This document shows positions 7,427 through 15,845 of a DNA stretch of 64,000 bases, piece by piece. The notes under the pieces were generated by a model, which saw only the letters and a list, made by a program, of their open reading frames with translations, made no database searches and had not been told where the DNA came from. The stretch is taken from positions 4,402,001 to 4,466,000 of the forward strand of contig NZ_CP046973.1 of NCBI RefSeq assembly GCF_009792235.1, given 5' to 3'. The number at the start of each line of letters is the position of its first letter. Within the stretch, counting starts at the first letter, position 1. This DNA is from Microcystis aeruginosa FD4. GTDB lineage: Bacteria; Cyanobacteriota; Cyanobacteriia; Cyanobacteriales; Microcystaceae. A program made the position numbers and the translations under genes.

Positions 7427-7632
7427 AAAAATCACCTTCGGAAATGACTAACGCAGAACTCCGTCAGTATCTTTCGGAACATCGAAATGAAGAAGCTATT
7501 TTTAGTGAAGCACTAGAAGTATTATTAAGCCGAAAAAAAGACAGTTTTAAATATCCCGCACCTCAAACGATGTCCTATAAAGAAATAGAAACGATTTTCA
7601 AGGAAAAATTAAATCAAATAATTGAGGAATAG
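7423..7632 (+). CDS. DUF6887-like small protein (copy 2)
   Basis: 69 aa. It differs from the copy at 2,167 by about six residues (for example R to S in AIFSEAL and GKKDG to RKKDS). Changes are few and conservative, so both copies may still be under selection or the duplication is recent. It overlaps the end of the DUF6888 remnant by ATGA, as in copy 1. Confidence 0.7.
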   Translation: MKKSPSEMTNAELRQYLSEHRNEEAIFSEALEVLLSRKKDSFKYPAPQTMSYKEIETIFKEKLNQIIEE

Positions 7633-7637
7633 AAATC

Positions 7638-7718
7638 GTGCGTTATGCGATTATTATCGAAAAAGTGCGATGCCGAAGGCACTGCGTAGCAGCACGCCGA
7701 TTTTGTAGGGTGCGTTAA
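7638..7718 (+). pseudogene. HicB-type antitoxin stub (copy 2)
   Basis: VRYAIIIEK in a GTG-started frame, identical to copy 1 for nine codons, then replaced by unrelated sequence. The rest of the gap up to 7,915 contains an imperfect palindrome (GGTGCGTTAACGCGCGTGTAACGCACC, about 7,709-7,735) of a type common in cyanobacterial intergenic DNA. I see no other gene there. Confidence 0.4.
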
Positions 7719-7915
7719 CGCGCGTGTAACGCACCGCTAATGTTTGGGATAAAATGGAGAAGTTTCAATGGGATCAAGTGCGATCGCTCTGAGAAATGAT
7801 CGAGGTCAAGCATGACAGTGCAATAACTTCGTTACAGAGATAGGATAGTAGAATAGAGGGGGCTACCATACGGCTGCTTCAGGCTTTAATTTAGTCTTGT
7901 CGATCAGTTATTATC

Positions 7916-8392
7916 ATGAAAGAAAAAGTGTACTTGGATTCCACGGTTCCGAGTTATTACTTTGATGAGCGTGAAAATCTAAAAGCTTTTACCGAAATCA
8001 CAAGGAAGTGGTGGTCGGAGATGTCCAGTTATTATGATTTATATATTTCGGATGCCGTGCTTCAAGAACTAACCAACGGAAACTATCCGCGTAAAGCTGA
8101 AATTATTCATTTGGTTTCGACGATTCCTTTACTACCGCCGACTTCTGCTCTTGAACAAGTTGTCGAGTTTTATCTTGCCAACTATGTCATGCCAAGGTCT
8201 CTTGTGGGCGACGCTCTACATCTTGCCTATGCCAGCTATTTCGACATTCAATATCTCGTTACTTGGAATTGCAACCACCTAGCGAATGCTAACAAACGGA
8301 AGCATATTCGCGTTATCAATGCCCGCCTTGGTTTGTCAACACCTGAAATTGTCACACCACTTGAACTATTCAAAGAGGAGAATAACTTATGA
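7916..8392 (+). CDS. PIN-domain protein (VapC-like toxin)
   Basis: 158 aa. The PIN acids are visible in VYLDSTVPSYYFD (first Asp), SDAVLQELTNG (Glu), VGDALHLAYA (Asp) and YLVTWNCNHLAN, the usual last conserved segment. Its stop overlaps the ATG of a 70-aa partner (ATGA), a layout typical of this PIN subfamily. Predicted Mg2+-dependent ribonuclease. Confidence 0.85.
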   Translation: MKEKVYLDSTVPSYYFDERENLKAFTEITRKWWSEMSSYYDLYISDAVLQELTNGNYPRKAEIIHLVSTIPLLPPTSALEQVVEFYLANYVMPRSLVGDALHLAYASYFDIQYLVTWNCNHLANANKRKHIRVINARLGLSTPEIVTPLELFKEENNL

Positions 8393-8601
8393 TCCGCTCA
8401 GAGATTTTGCAAGAAAAAGATAAAACTCAAACAAGATTATCGGAGGAATGCACGTCTATCCATGACTATTTAGTTAAGTCTCGCATTGCTGCGGAAAAGG
8501 CTGCGGAATCCTACGGGTTTACTCTCAAGTATGCTGAAGAAATTCATAAAATTCGAGAAGAACACGGCAAAGCTTTCAACGCCAACACAACAGCCTCGTA
8601 G
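8389..8601 (+). CDS. Probable antitoxin partner of the PIN protein
   Basis: 70 aa, helical and charged: RSEILQEKDKTQTRLSEEC, then EKAAESYGFTLKYAEEIHK. It overlaps the PIN gene by four bases, which argues for a coupled toxin-antitoxin pair. I do not recognise a DNA-binding fold. A GTAGGTTGGGTGG repeat follows directly after its stop. Confidence 0.65.
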   Translation: MIRSEILQEKDKTQTRLSEECTSIHDYLVKSRIAAEKAAESYGFTLKYAEEIHKIREEHGKAFNANTTAS

Positions 8602-8714
8602 GTTGGGTGGAACGAAACAATACTGGCTCGAAAATGGCTCAGTTATGAGAAATTTGCACGGTGAATAGATAACTTTATGAGAAAATGGAAAGGTAATGCA
8701 ATCCTCTAAGCCAG

Positions 8715-8930
8715 ATGACTATAGCAGAGCTATTTCCTACTTTGAGAAGTCTGCCTCGTGCAGACAAGTTGAAGGTGATGCAATTTCTGATCGCAGAACT
8801 AAGTAAGGACGAGGAGCCAAGCCTACAGCCAGGAGCAACATATTTACTCTCGTCGCCGCTTAATTCACACGCAGCGGCGCAGCAACTTGCTCAACTGCTA
8901 GATTCGGATCAAGCAACGCACAATGGGTAA
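8715..8930 (+). CDS. Small protein upstream of a retropepsin-like gene
   Basis: 71 aa. MTIAELFPTLRSLPRADKLKVMQFLIAELSKDE resembles the small helical partners that precede clan AA aspartic-protease-like genes in cyanobacteria. Its end overlaps the start of the truncated protease frame at 8,923. The function of such pairs is unknown. Confidence 0.6.
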   Translation: MTIAELFPTLRSLPRADKLKVMQFLIAELSKDEEPSLQPGATYLLSSPLNSHAAAQQLAQLLDSDQATHNG

Positions 8931-9093
8931 TGCCCAACGATTTAACTTTACCGAAGGATTCGATGGGTTTGGTGTCCCCGATGCCTTGCCTCAACTACCT
9001 ATATCTCTCACATACCAAGATAGATCCGTAGAGTTTTCAGCACTGTTAGACACGGGTGCAAGTGTCAATGTCTTACCGTACAGCCAAAGCTGA
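8923..9093 (+). pseudogene. Truncated retropepsin-like aspartic protease
   Basis: A 56-aa frame overlapping the previous gene. It ends SALLDTGASVNVLPYSQS-stop. DTGA is the catalytic motif of clan AA (retroviral-type) aspartic proteases, which need about 120 residues per subunit; here everything after the active-site strand is missing. The gene has therefore lost its substrate-binding half and is probably dead. Confidence 0.7.
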
Positions 9094-9170
9094 TTCAAAG
9101 TGCGGCGTTGGCGTACAGAATTAGTAACTATATCGAGACTTAAAAGTTAAGGCAATTTACTATTATAGTT

Positions 9171-9240
9171 GGTTATCAGAGCGAACGGTGATATGATAGG
9201 AATAGGCTGCGGTTAGTTCTAATTTTTTTTTGTGACATTT
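9171..9240 (-). pseudogene. Fragment of a RAYT 5' end
   Basis: Reading on the minus strand, this ~70 bp matches the first ~24 codons of the RAYT at 7,212 and its start region: GATATGATAGGAATA, GGTTAGTTCTA and the TGTGACAT around the start codon align with few changes. It is a footprint of a second RAYT copy, now lost. It lies 40 bp upstream of the second antitoxin copy. Confidence 0.65.
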
Positions 9241-9280
9241 TCGGGTTTTATAGAATATCCATCTCGCTGGGATTTCAATT

Positions 9281-9505
9281 ATGAAAGGTATTCAGTATAT
9301 TGTCGATGAAACAGGAGAAAAAACAGCAGTTGTTAATGAGTTTTATCAAAATTTACTCGATCGCTCTCCCGTAAACGAAGACTGGATAAATCGATCGCCT
9401 TTTCGAGAAAAATTAGATCAAGCTCTCCCATGGAATGCTAATCATCCACCGCAGTTATCAGATCTAGAATCCCTAGAGAGCAAACTCGAAAATAATGAGT
9501 GCTGA
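9281..9505 (+). CDS. Small antitoxin-like protein (copy 2)
   Basis: 74 aa, nearly identical to the protein at 2,969 (differences at TW/PW and the last residues). The toxin that should follow is gone; only the ATGAGT start context survives at 9,495. So this is an orphan antitoxin, kept or decaying. It closes the collinear duplication that begins with the GUN4 DNA. Confidence 0.6.
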   Translation: MKGIQYIVDETGEKTAVVNEFYQNLLDRSPVNEDWINRSPFREKLDQALPWNANHPPQLSDLESLESKLENNEC

Positions 9506-9537
9506 AGAAAAGGCTAGAAAACTAAGTAGATTGAGCG

Positions 9538-9867
9538 ATGCAAATTCCATCTAAAGCAATTATTCCAGAGGATAAACTTACTCGTTATCTTCTCGTATTC
9601 AGAGACAAAGATGACAAATCAAAATTTTTAGCACAAGCAGGATTTACTCTCGATAATGCGGCCAGTTTGCAAAAAGCGATTATTCAGCTAATTACCGTAG
9701 AAGATGCGATCAAAGATGGTAAAAATGAATACGGTATCTTTTATCGAGTTGAAGGAATGCTAGAAGGAGTTAACGGAATCAATTTAGCAGTGGTTACAAT
9801 ATGGATACTGCGATACATTGACGACTGTTTTCAGTTTGTTACTCTCAAGCCCCGAAAGGATAGATAA
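9538..9867 (+). CDS. DUF6883-like protein
   Basis: 109 aa. MQIPSKAIIPEDKLTRYLL, SKFLAQAGFTLDN, IFYRVEGMLEGVNG and VVTIWILRYIDDCFQFVTLKP follow the DUF6883 pattern. It is immediately followed (2 bp) by a DUF4926-like gene; the two co-occur in cyanobacterial TA-like cassettes. DUF6883 would be the toxin candidate. This is inferred from co-occurrence only. Confidence 0.75.
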   Translation: MQIPSKAIIPEDKLTRYLLVFRDKDDKSKFLAQAGFTLDNAASLQKAIIQLITVEDAIKDGKNEYGIFYRVEGMLEGVNGINLAVVTIWILRYIDDCFQFVTLKPRKDR

Positions 9868-9869
9868 TT

Positions 9870-10118
9870 ATGGATGTTAGATTATACGATCATGTGGTTC
9901 TTTGTCTTGATGTTCCCGAAGACAATCTAAAATCGGGAGATGTGGCAGTATTAGTGGATTTAATCCCCCATCCTAGCAATGGCGAAATGGGAGCAATTTT
10001 AGAAGTTTTTAACGCTCTCGGTGAGTCAATTTCAGTAGTTACTGTGCCAATTTCGGCGATTAAACCCCTACAAGCAAATGAAATATTTACCGTCCGCTCT
10101 TTGGTGAAAGTTGAATAA
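9870..10118 (+). CDS. DUF4926-like protein
   Basis: 82 aa. VRLYDHVVLCLDVPEDNLKSGDVAVLVD, GAILEVFNALGESISVVTVP matches the short SH3-like DUF4926 layout. It is the partner gene of the DUF6883 protein upstream. The truncated methyltransferase starts about 47 bp downstream. Confidence 0.75.
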   Translation: MDVRLYDHVVLCLDVPEDNLKSGDVAVLVDLIPHPSNGEMGAILEVFNALGESISVVTVPISAIKPLQANEIFTVRSLVKVE

Positions 10119-10165
10119 GTTAAAATCAAAGAGAATATCCCTATCGCTACAATCTCAACTATCGA

Positions 10166-10664
10166 TGAATCTCCTGAAAGATAGTAAAAAAATTCGTTTT
10201 ATTGACCTCTTTTGTGGTTTAGGAGGGTTTCGAGTCGCGATTGAACAAGTTTGTCGCCAAAAAAACTTAGCATCTGATTGTGTCTTTTCCTGTGATATAG
10301 ATAAAGATGCTCAGGCAATTTATCACGCTAATTTTGGCGACCAACCCCAGGGAGATATTACCGAAATTGCTGCCCTAGATATTCCCAATCACGATATTTT
10401 AATGGCAGGTTTTCCCTGTCAACCCTTTAGTATTTGTGGTGATTTAAAGGGATTTGAAGATACCAGAGGCACGCTATTTTTTGAGATTGCCCGTATTTTA
10501 AAAGCCAAACAACCCGCAGCATTTATTCTGGAAAATGTCAAGCAATTGCAAGGACATCAACAGGGAAAAACCTTGCAAGTTATTCTCGATACTCTGCAAG
10601 ATTTAGATTACTATACCGATTATCGGGTTTTGAATGCTCTTAATTTTGGCCTACCGCAAAAAAC
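10166..10664 (+). pseudogene. C5 cytosine methyltransferase, 3'-truncated duplicate
   Basis: About 500 bp almost identical to the first half of the gene at 15,846 (MNLLKD, FIDLFCGLGGF, GFPCQPFSICGDLKGF, ILENVKQLQ, LPQK). Similarity stops abruptly after CTACCGCAAAAAACGGAA, where the sequence becomes the 3' end of a pentapeptide-repeat gene on the other strand. It keeps the catalytic PCQ loop but lacks the target-recognition domain and motifs IX-X, so it should be inactive. Confidence 0.9.
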
Positions 10665-11088
10665 GGAATCCATCAGGCCATTGGGTTTGAGCATTATAAA
10701 TAATATCCGTGAGGATGGTATTTTGGAGATTAGCCAGACGCAAATCGGCGCTGCTTAAATCCGCTTGTTGCAAATTGGTTCCTAACAAACTAGCTTGACG
10801 GAGAATTGCACCGCCAAGATTGCATTGGCTAAGATTGGCAGTGCCGAGGTTGGCCCCACTAAGGTTAGCTTGACTAAAGTTCGCTTTTGCCGCTTGCACA
10901 GACCACAAAATCGCTTTGCTTAAATTGGCACCCCGGAAGTTAACTGATTCTAGATTGGCATAGCTAAAGTCAAATTCACTGAGATTCAGACCAGATAAAT
11001 CCAAACCTTGTAAATTTTCACCGTTTAAGCCGATCTTTAAGCCAGCATTGATCGCGCTCTCCAGTTGTTGACGGGTGACGCTAGACAT
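10651..11088 (-). CDS. Pentapeptide-repeat protein
   Basis: 145 aa. After a short helical cap (MSSVTRQQLESAINAGLK) come about 18 A(D/N)LXX repeats (LSGLNLSEFDFSYANLESVNF and onwards) forming a right-handed beta-helix. The last codons (FRFLR-stop) read through the junction into the truncated methyltransferase, so the native C-terminus has been replaced. It lies after the DUF6345 gene on the same strand, but a hairpin terminator separates them. Confidence 0.85.
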   Translation of the reverse strand: MSSVTRQQLESAINAGLKIGLNGENLQGLDLSGLNLSEFDFSYANLESVNFRGANLSKAILWSVQAAKANFSQANLSGANLGTANLSQCNLGGAILRQASLLGTNLQQADLSSADLRLANLQNTILTDIIYNAQTQWPDGFRFLR

Positions 11089-11105
11089 TGTGTAGCAAGG
11101 AAAAA

Positions 11106-11147
11106 GTAAAAAAGCCTGTCAAGACGGGCAAGCTCCCCGTCTTGACA
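11106..11147 (-). terminator. Intrinsic terminator after the DUF6345 gene
   Basis: A 12-bp stem TGTCAAGACGGG / CCCGTCTTGACA (11,117-11,128 and 11,136-11,147) is followed on the minus strand by GGCTTTTTTAC. It ends the M6-DUF6345 transcript before the pentapeptide gene. Confidence 0.85.
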
Positions 11148-11172
11148 TGATTAAAACTGGATTCGATCGCAG

Positions 11173-12858
11173 TTAACCAAACAAGGGTACAGTAACCCAA
11201 TAACGTTTACGATAACCATTGCCAAAGTTAACTTCGATCGCTTTGCGGGCGATCAAAATCGCCTCATCGCCGTCAATATCGTAGCCAATCTCGGTGGAAT
11301 TGGGTACAGTGGTGAATTCTAGAGGCATTCCACCGCCACCGCGAGCAGACAGGGAAGCCAATTGTCGGCTAAACTCTGCCGCTAGTAACTGCTCATAGTT
11401 GCTAGGTTCGGGTGCTAAGACAGGGGCGATATCACCCTGGGGAGGCGGCGCACTGGCAGAGCGTACAGGACGACTACTTAACTGTTCGAGCGAGCGGACT
11501 GATGAATGCACATCGGTGACAGTACCATCGTTATCCAGGGCAATTCGCACCGTACCCGCCCCCGGGGTAATCACTGGGACACCATTAATCAACTGTCGGA
11601 ATTGGACAATCACACCGGTGGTAAACGGTCCGTCCAATTGTCCCGAACCGTTAGCCGTACCGCCGGCTTCCGAAGATAAGATAATTCGATCGAACACCAC
11701 TGGGACTTCTTGGTCAAGACCGTAACGCCAGACGGCCTCCTGGGCTAGGGTTTGGGCGCTGTCCATAGCCAAGGGGTTGTAATTATAACGGTTAGGAGTT
11801 GCCAAACGAACATCAATTGACCCATCACTACCGTAGGCGATGCTTTGTTCCCCCGTCACCAGGCGATAGGAGCCATTTCTGGTACTAGCAACTTCTGAGG
11901 GGATTTCCAGGTCAAGACCAAATCGTGCCGCTAGGCTGTGGGCAGCCGGTCGAGTAGCGTCTAGGGGTTGCAAACGACCGACGAGGAGATGCTGGGGTAA
12001 GACCAGTTGTGGTTGGCTACTGCGAGCCACATTGTACCATCGCCACCAATACCAAGCATTACTGACCCGTTCGCGAGAAAAATAGCGTTCATTAAAGAGA
12101 CGATTTTTCGCCTCATCGGCACTGGCGCCACAGGCCACCACCGAGGGGGCCTGGTCGTGGGCAATGCGCCAACTAGCATCTAACCAAGCGGTACTAAAAG
12201 ACTTATTCTTGTTCCATTCTTCCCAGAAAAACTTACCGTAATTGGGATTATCCCAACTAACAGTTTCATAGCCGAAGAGCATTCGCCAACCGCGATTACT
12301 AGGATTCCAAGTCCGAATCGGGTTGTGACCACCCAGAACCCGCAGGGAAAGACAGGTAGACAGAAAAATGTATCTGACCCGCTCGTTACCCCAAACTAAC
12401 TTATCACTGCTAGAGACGATCGTACAACCTTCGTTACCCCACGGTTTGCTCATCGGTAGATAAAACACGCCATTGGCATCCATCCCGCCATGACCAGAGT
12501 GATAGAAGGCCATGACCGCATCTACCCCGTAGGTATCTTGCCAATCATCGTAGGGTTCGTAGTAAAGCCAGGGTTGTACGCCACAATCCTGATACCAAAA
12601 GTTTAAGGGGGCAAACTTTTTCACATAGTCTAACCAGCCTTGGGCATCTTCATGGGTATAGCGCAGGGTGCCAAAGGAGCAACCACAGCCCACTTCAATA
12701 CTACAGCCGCCATAGAGATTCGCTCCGCCACGCAGGCCATCTTTGCTATCCTGACCGAGGGGGTTTTCGGCAAAGAGAGGAACGGAGGGAATTTCTGGTG
12801 TTTCGGACTGAGGAACGTTAGCTGCGGGGGGAATTTGAGTCGGTTGTGCTAATGTCAT
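11173..12858 (-). CDS. DUF6345-domain protein, putative clan CD-like cysteine peptidase
   Basis: 561 aa. A disordered Pro-rich N-terminus (1-45) precedes a Gly/Cys-rich stretch (GGANLYGGCSIEVGCGCSFG). The DUF6345 domain follows. It contains YHSGHGG (H120, H123) and IFLSTCLSL (C169), each after a hydrophobic strand. This spacing and context recall the His-Cys dyad of caspases, gingipains and legumain (clan CD), although DUF6345 is not an established peptidase to my knowledge. The C-terminal ~250 residues contain repeated beta-rich segments (SYRLVTGEQSIAYGSDGSI). It lies 31 bp after the M6 protease gene with a good GAGGAAAA Shine-Dalgarno, so the two are one operon. No signal peptide. Confidence 0.75.
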   Translation of the reverse strand: MTLAQPTQIPPAANVPQSETPEIPSVPLFAENPLGQDSKDGLRGGANLYGGCSIEVGCGCSFGTLRYTHEDAQGWLDYVKKFAPLNFWYQDCGVQPWLYYEPYDDWQDTYGVDAVMAFYHSGHGGMDANGVFYLPMSKPWGNEGCTIVSSSDKLVWGNERVRYIFLSTCLSLRVLGGHNPIRTWNPSNRGWRMLFGYETVSWDNPNYGKFFWEEWNKNKSFSTAWLDASWRIAHDQAPSVVACGASADEAKNRLFNERYFSRERVSNAWYWWRWYNVARSSQPQLVLPQHLLVGRLQPLDATRPAAHSLAARFGLDLEIPSEVASTRNGSYRLVTGEQSIAYGSDGSIDVRLATPNRYNYNPLAMDSAQTLAQEAVWRYGLDQEVPVVFDRIILSSEAGGTANGSGQLDGPFTTGVIVQFRQLINGVPVITPGAGTVRIALDNDGTVTDVHSSVRSLEQLSSRPVRSASAPPPQGDIAPVLAPEPSNYEQLLAAEFSRQLASLSARGGGGMPLEFTTVPNSTEIGYDIDGDEAILIARKAIEVNFGNGYRKRYWVTVPLFG

Positions 12859-12889
12859 GGTATTTTCCTCGTTAAATCTTGAAAAAGTT

Positions 12890-14617
12890 TTAAAAAACGT
12901 AAATTTCCTGAATCACGTCGTTTTCCAGACGCAGATCGACGGGAAATTTTCTTTCCTTAGCGGCGGACAGCAGGGTAAGCATCCCCAAGAAAACACTGTC
13001 ACTCTCGCTGGCAATCTTGCGCCAGCCGAGGCCCTCCACATAGGCGGCCGCATTGCGTTCTTGGTTAATCATCCACAAACCGGTAATCTGCTTTTTCTTT
13101 AGCCAAGCACTGCCGGGGACAGTGAAGGTCATCGTGGCACCAATAGCAGAAATCTGGGCGATTTTTAAGCCAGAGTTGCTACCATCCCACCATTTACTGC
13201 TCGGACTGGTGCTATCGGAAAACTCGGTTTTATAGGAGGCTCGAAATAGGTCGGCGTTATCACCAGCATTCACGTCTTTCTCCAAATCGAAGCGATTATC
13301 GGCCTGTTCTAAGGAACATTCGTAGTGTTGGCTAGGAGTCATCTGTTCCTCCTCGTTACCATCCTTCTGTTCGTCCACGTGCCAGATGGCTAGGCCCGCA
13401 TCGGGGAGGAATGTATCCCGGCCAGTTTTCTGCCGGTTTTCGATCAGGAAGTACTCGTTAGCGTTCTTACTGTAGAGGTAAAACTCATTCTTGGCCGCAG
13501 GAAGACTGGCGGTAAGACCTGGAGTTATCGCTGTCACTTTGCTGGCCCAACCGGCTTCATTTTTGAGGTAGGCACAGACTTGTACGGGATTTTTATCATT
13601 GCCCCCGTAACACATCAGACAATAATTACCCACTCCTGCCGATTGACCGCCATAATCGTAGAGATCGGGAAAATCGCAAATCATGTGACCATTTTCATGA
13701 CAGAAGGTACGCAAGGTCAGTTCACTACCCATATTGGTAATTTGGTAGTCGTATAACTTCTTGCCCCCCCCGACATCGTAGGGTGAAGCTAAACTCCAGG
13801 AATGAGGCCATAGTCCTTCGGCCCAATTGTTGACCCGCGGTCCGACATAGAAGACATTTAAGGCATAAATTAAGCCGTTACTATCACTACTCAACTGACT
13901 AAAGTTAAAGCCTTGGGATTTCAAATAATTGAGGGCTTCTAGAATCAGTTCTCGGGCGCGAGTACCATAGTCGATCGCTGGATCGGTATAATAGGAGCGA
14001 TTATGGGCGGCGGTGTAATATTGGGTGACAACATTGGTATAGGTTAATTTTCCCTGGGAGTTGTCGTAGAAATAATCCCGTACTGACCCTTTATTGCCAA
14101 ATCCGGCGTAACCAGGTAGGTTACAGAAGTTGCTGACTTCCTGTTGGGAAATGCTGGGGGCAACGTCGGGAAACTGAATCAAGATACATAATCCCACATA
14201 GTTGCCCACAGTTACTGTTGAAGCTGGTCTGGCATCAGCACTGGTCGTCGCACTGATTCCCTGCAGCTGAGTTTTTTTTTGCTGACGACGGACTCGCCAT
14301 TGACTGAACCCGTCCTGTAGCATCGGTGCGCTCTGAGCTTGTTGTTTGGCACTCTCGGTCTGGATGCGTAGATGGGGCTGGATGCCGAGGCTTTGGGGTG
14401 CTACTTGGCCGACTATCCCATCGGTCGCTATCAGTTGGCTTTTGTCTTCGGAAAGCTGGGCGTAGGTGTAAAAACCATTGTCAGGGTTTTTGACCACGGT
14501 ATAGCCATCTAGGGTTTCAAAAACAGCGTAATATTGGTTTCCCGATCCCCTGACCCGGATAGTGCTGCCGTCGGGATTGGTGAAGGTAAATTCCTCATTC
14601 ACAAAGGGTGTAGGCAT
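12890..14617 (-). CDS. M6-family metalloprotease (immune inhibitor A-like)
   Basis: 575 aa from the ATG at 14,617, which has AGGAGA nine bases upstream; an in-frame ATG at 14,638 would place that site inside the coding sequence. An N-terminal propeptide-like region (FTNPDGSTIRVRGSGNQYYAVFETLDGYTVV) precedes the catalytic domain, with the zinc motif HENGH and the downstream FPDLYDYGG (M6 consensus). After it come GLAIWHVDEQKDGN and a beta-rich tail. No Sec signal peptide is visible, so it is cytosolic or exported by another route. First gene of an operon with the DUF6345 protein. Confidence 0.88.
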   Translation of the reverse strand: MPTPFVNEEFTFTNPDGSTIRVRGSGNQYYAVFETLDGYTVVKNPDNGFYTYAQLSEDKSQLIATDGIVGQVAPQSLGIQPHLRIQTESAKQQAQSAPMLQDGFSQWRVRRQQKKTQLQGISATTSADARPASTVTVGNYVGLCILIQFPDVAPSISQQEVSNFCNLPGYAGFGNKGSVRDYFYDNSQGKLTYTNVVTQYYTAAHNRSYYTDPAIDYGTRARELILEALNYLKSQGFNFSQLSSDSNGLIYALNVFYVGPRVNNWAEGLWPHSWSLASPYDVGGGKKLYDYQITNMGSELTLRTFCHENGHMICDFPDLYDYGGQSAGVGNYCLMCYGGNDKNPVQVCAYLKNEAGWASKVTAITPGLTASLPAAKNEFYLYSKNANEYFLIENRQKTGRDTFLPDAGLAIWHVDEQKDGNEEEQMTPSQHYECSLEQADNRFDLEKDVNAGDNADLFRASYKTEFSDSTSPSSKWWDGSNSGLKIAQISAIGATMTFTVPGSAWLKKKQITGLWMINQERNAAAYVEGLGWRKIASESDSVFLGMLTLLSAAKERKFPVDLRLENDVIQEIYVF

Positions 14618-14754
14618 AGATTTGATTCTCCTTGCCAAAGAAATTTTGGCTTTCTCGATAAGAAGCTCTGTTCAAGAAAGGCTTCAGGACAATGCACAAT
14701 TTCAATAATCATCAAATTTTTCTGGGTTAACAATACGATGATCCGCGTAGGGAA

Positions 14755-15435
14755 TTATGAAGATATCGCTGCAATCTGCCCTTTCAGTAGCCCCAACTTT
14801 TCGAGGGCAACTATAACCGCTGCCGTCCGAGTTTGTACCCCTAGTTTCCCGTGAATATGTTCTAGATGTTTTCGCACGGTTCCTTCGCTACATCCGATCA
14901 CTTTTGCTATGGCGGCATTACTTTTATCTCGGGCAATCCAAAATAGCACTTCTGCTTCCCTTTTAGTCAGTCCCAACAATTCTAAGGCCGCAATCGAAAA
15001 ACAGGGCAGTTCTTGTTCTTCTAAGAGTAGGAGAAACTGTTCTCCGATCAGAGTGGGAATCAGAAAAATGATTAACTGTCGTCCCTCTTGTTCTAGGCGT
15101 AAGGGTGAGCAGGAAAAGGCTTGGTCATCCTTGGCCAGGAGTCGGGCAATCTGATGTTTAAACCACTTTTGCAAGGGTTCTGGTAAGGTATTCGGGGTAT
15201 GAGAGAGGGAATACTGGTACAGCAATTGTTCAGATCGTTCCGTAAGTATTTGCACGCTTCCAGCTATATCCATGACTATTAAACCTATCTGCTGGCAAAA
15301 TTGGGGTAATCGTGGCGTTATTGCTTTTATTTGATTATGTTTGTCCTTATTGTTTTCTGGCTCTCTCTGTGGGCTAGATAGCAAAGCTGCGAGACAGCGA
15401 TCGCAACTTACCGAGAGCTTTGGCATCAATCCCAT
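14755..15435 (-). CDS. LuxR-type transcriptional regulator
   Basis: 226 aa. The C-terminal 65 residues are a canonical LuxR HTH (LTKREAEVLFWIARDKSNAAIAKVIGCSEGTVRKHLEHIHGKLGV). The N-terminal ~150 residues look PAS/GAF-like (LIVMDIAGSVQILTERSEQLL). It is transcribed toward the M6 gene with a 137-bp gap, so it is the obvious candidate regulator of the protease operon. There is no receiver Asp pattern, so it is not a typical response regulator. Confidence 0.9.
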   Translation of the reverse strand: MGLMPKLSVSCDRCLAALLSSPQREPENNKDKHNQIKAITPRLPQFCQQIGLIVMDIAGSVQILTERSEQLLYQYSLSHTPNTLPEPLQKWFKHQIARLLAKDDQAFSCSPLRLEQEGRQLIIFLIPTLIGEQFLLLLEEQELPCFSIAALELLGLTKREAEVLFWIARDKSNAAIAKVIGCSEGTVRKHLEHIHGKLGVQTRTAAVIVALEKLGLLKGQIAAISS

Positions 15436-15845
15436 AAATTTCTCCGCTATTCAAATAATTATCACAAAATCCATCTTTCTGCCTTGGTGGTGACGGTCTT
15501 ATCTCAAGGCCTAGTGCTTGCTCAGAATGTCTGTACTTTTAGAAAGCAGCAAATAGGCAACAGAAAATTAGGAAACAAACAAGAACCTATCTATGTCATG
15601 GCCAATTCAAGTCTGAATTGCATTACTGTCTGATCTATCTTCATAGAATACCTAATTCCGGTTACGAAAGTCAAGACATTTTCGAGGACAATTGTTAATC
15701 AAGTTTACGGCTCTTTCTACCTCCTCAAACTTGGCAAAAAATACCTCTAAAGTTCGATTGATTTTTTGATGTAGCTGTGCTATAACACGATGAATTATCC
15801 CCATTAAGTTAGGATATTATCGAGGTCTTGCCAGGGATGTGATCG
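15436..15845. other. Intergenic spacer between divergent LuxR and methyltransferase genes
   Basis: 410 bp without a convincing gene or long repeat. It should hold both divergent promoters. Moderately A+T-rich; I do not see a clean -10/-35 pair. Confidence 0.5.

Noticed and set aside
11399..11725. 108-aa plus-strand frame inside the DUF6345 gene
   Set aside because: Antisense shadow of a well-supported gene.
14534..14854. 106-aa plus-strand frame between M6 and LuxR genes
   Set aside because: Overlaps both genes antisense; composition not coding-like.
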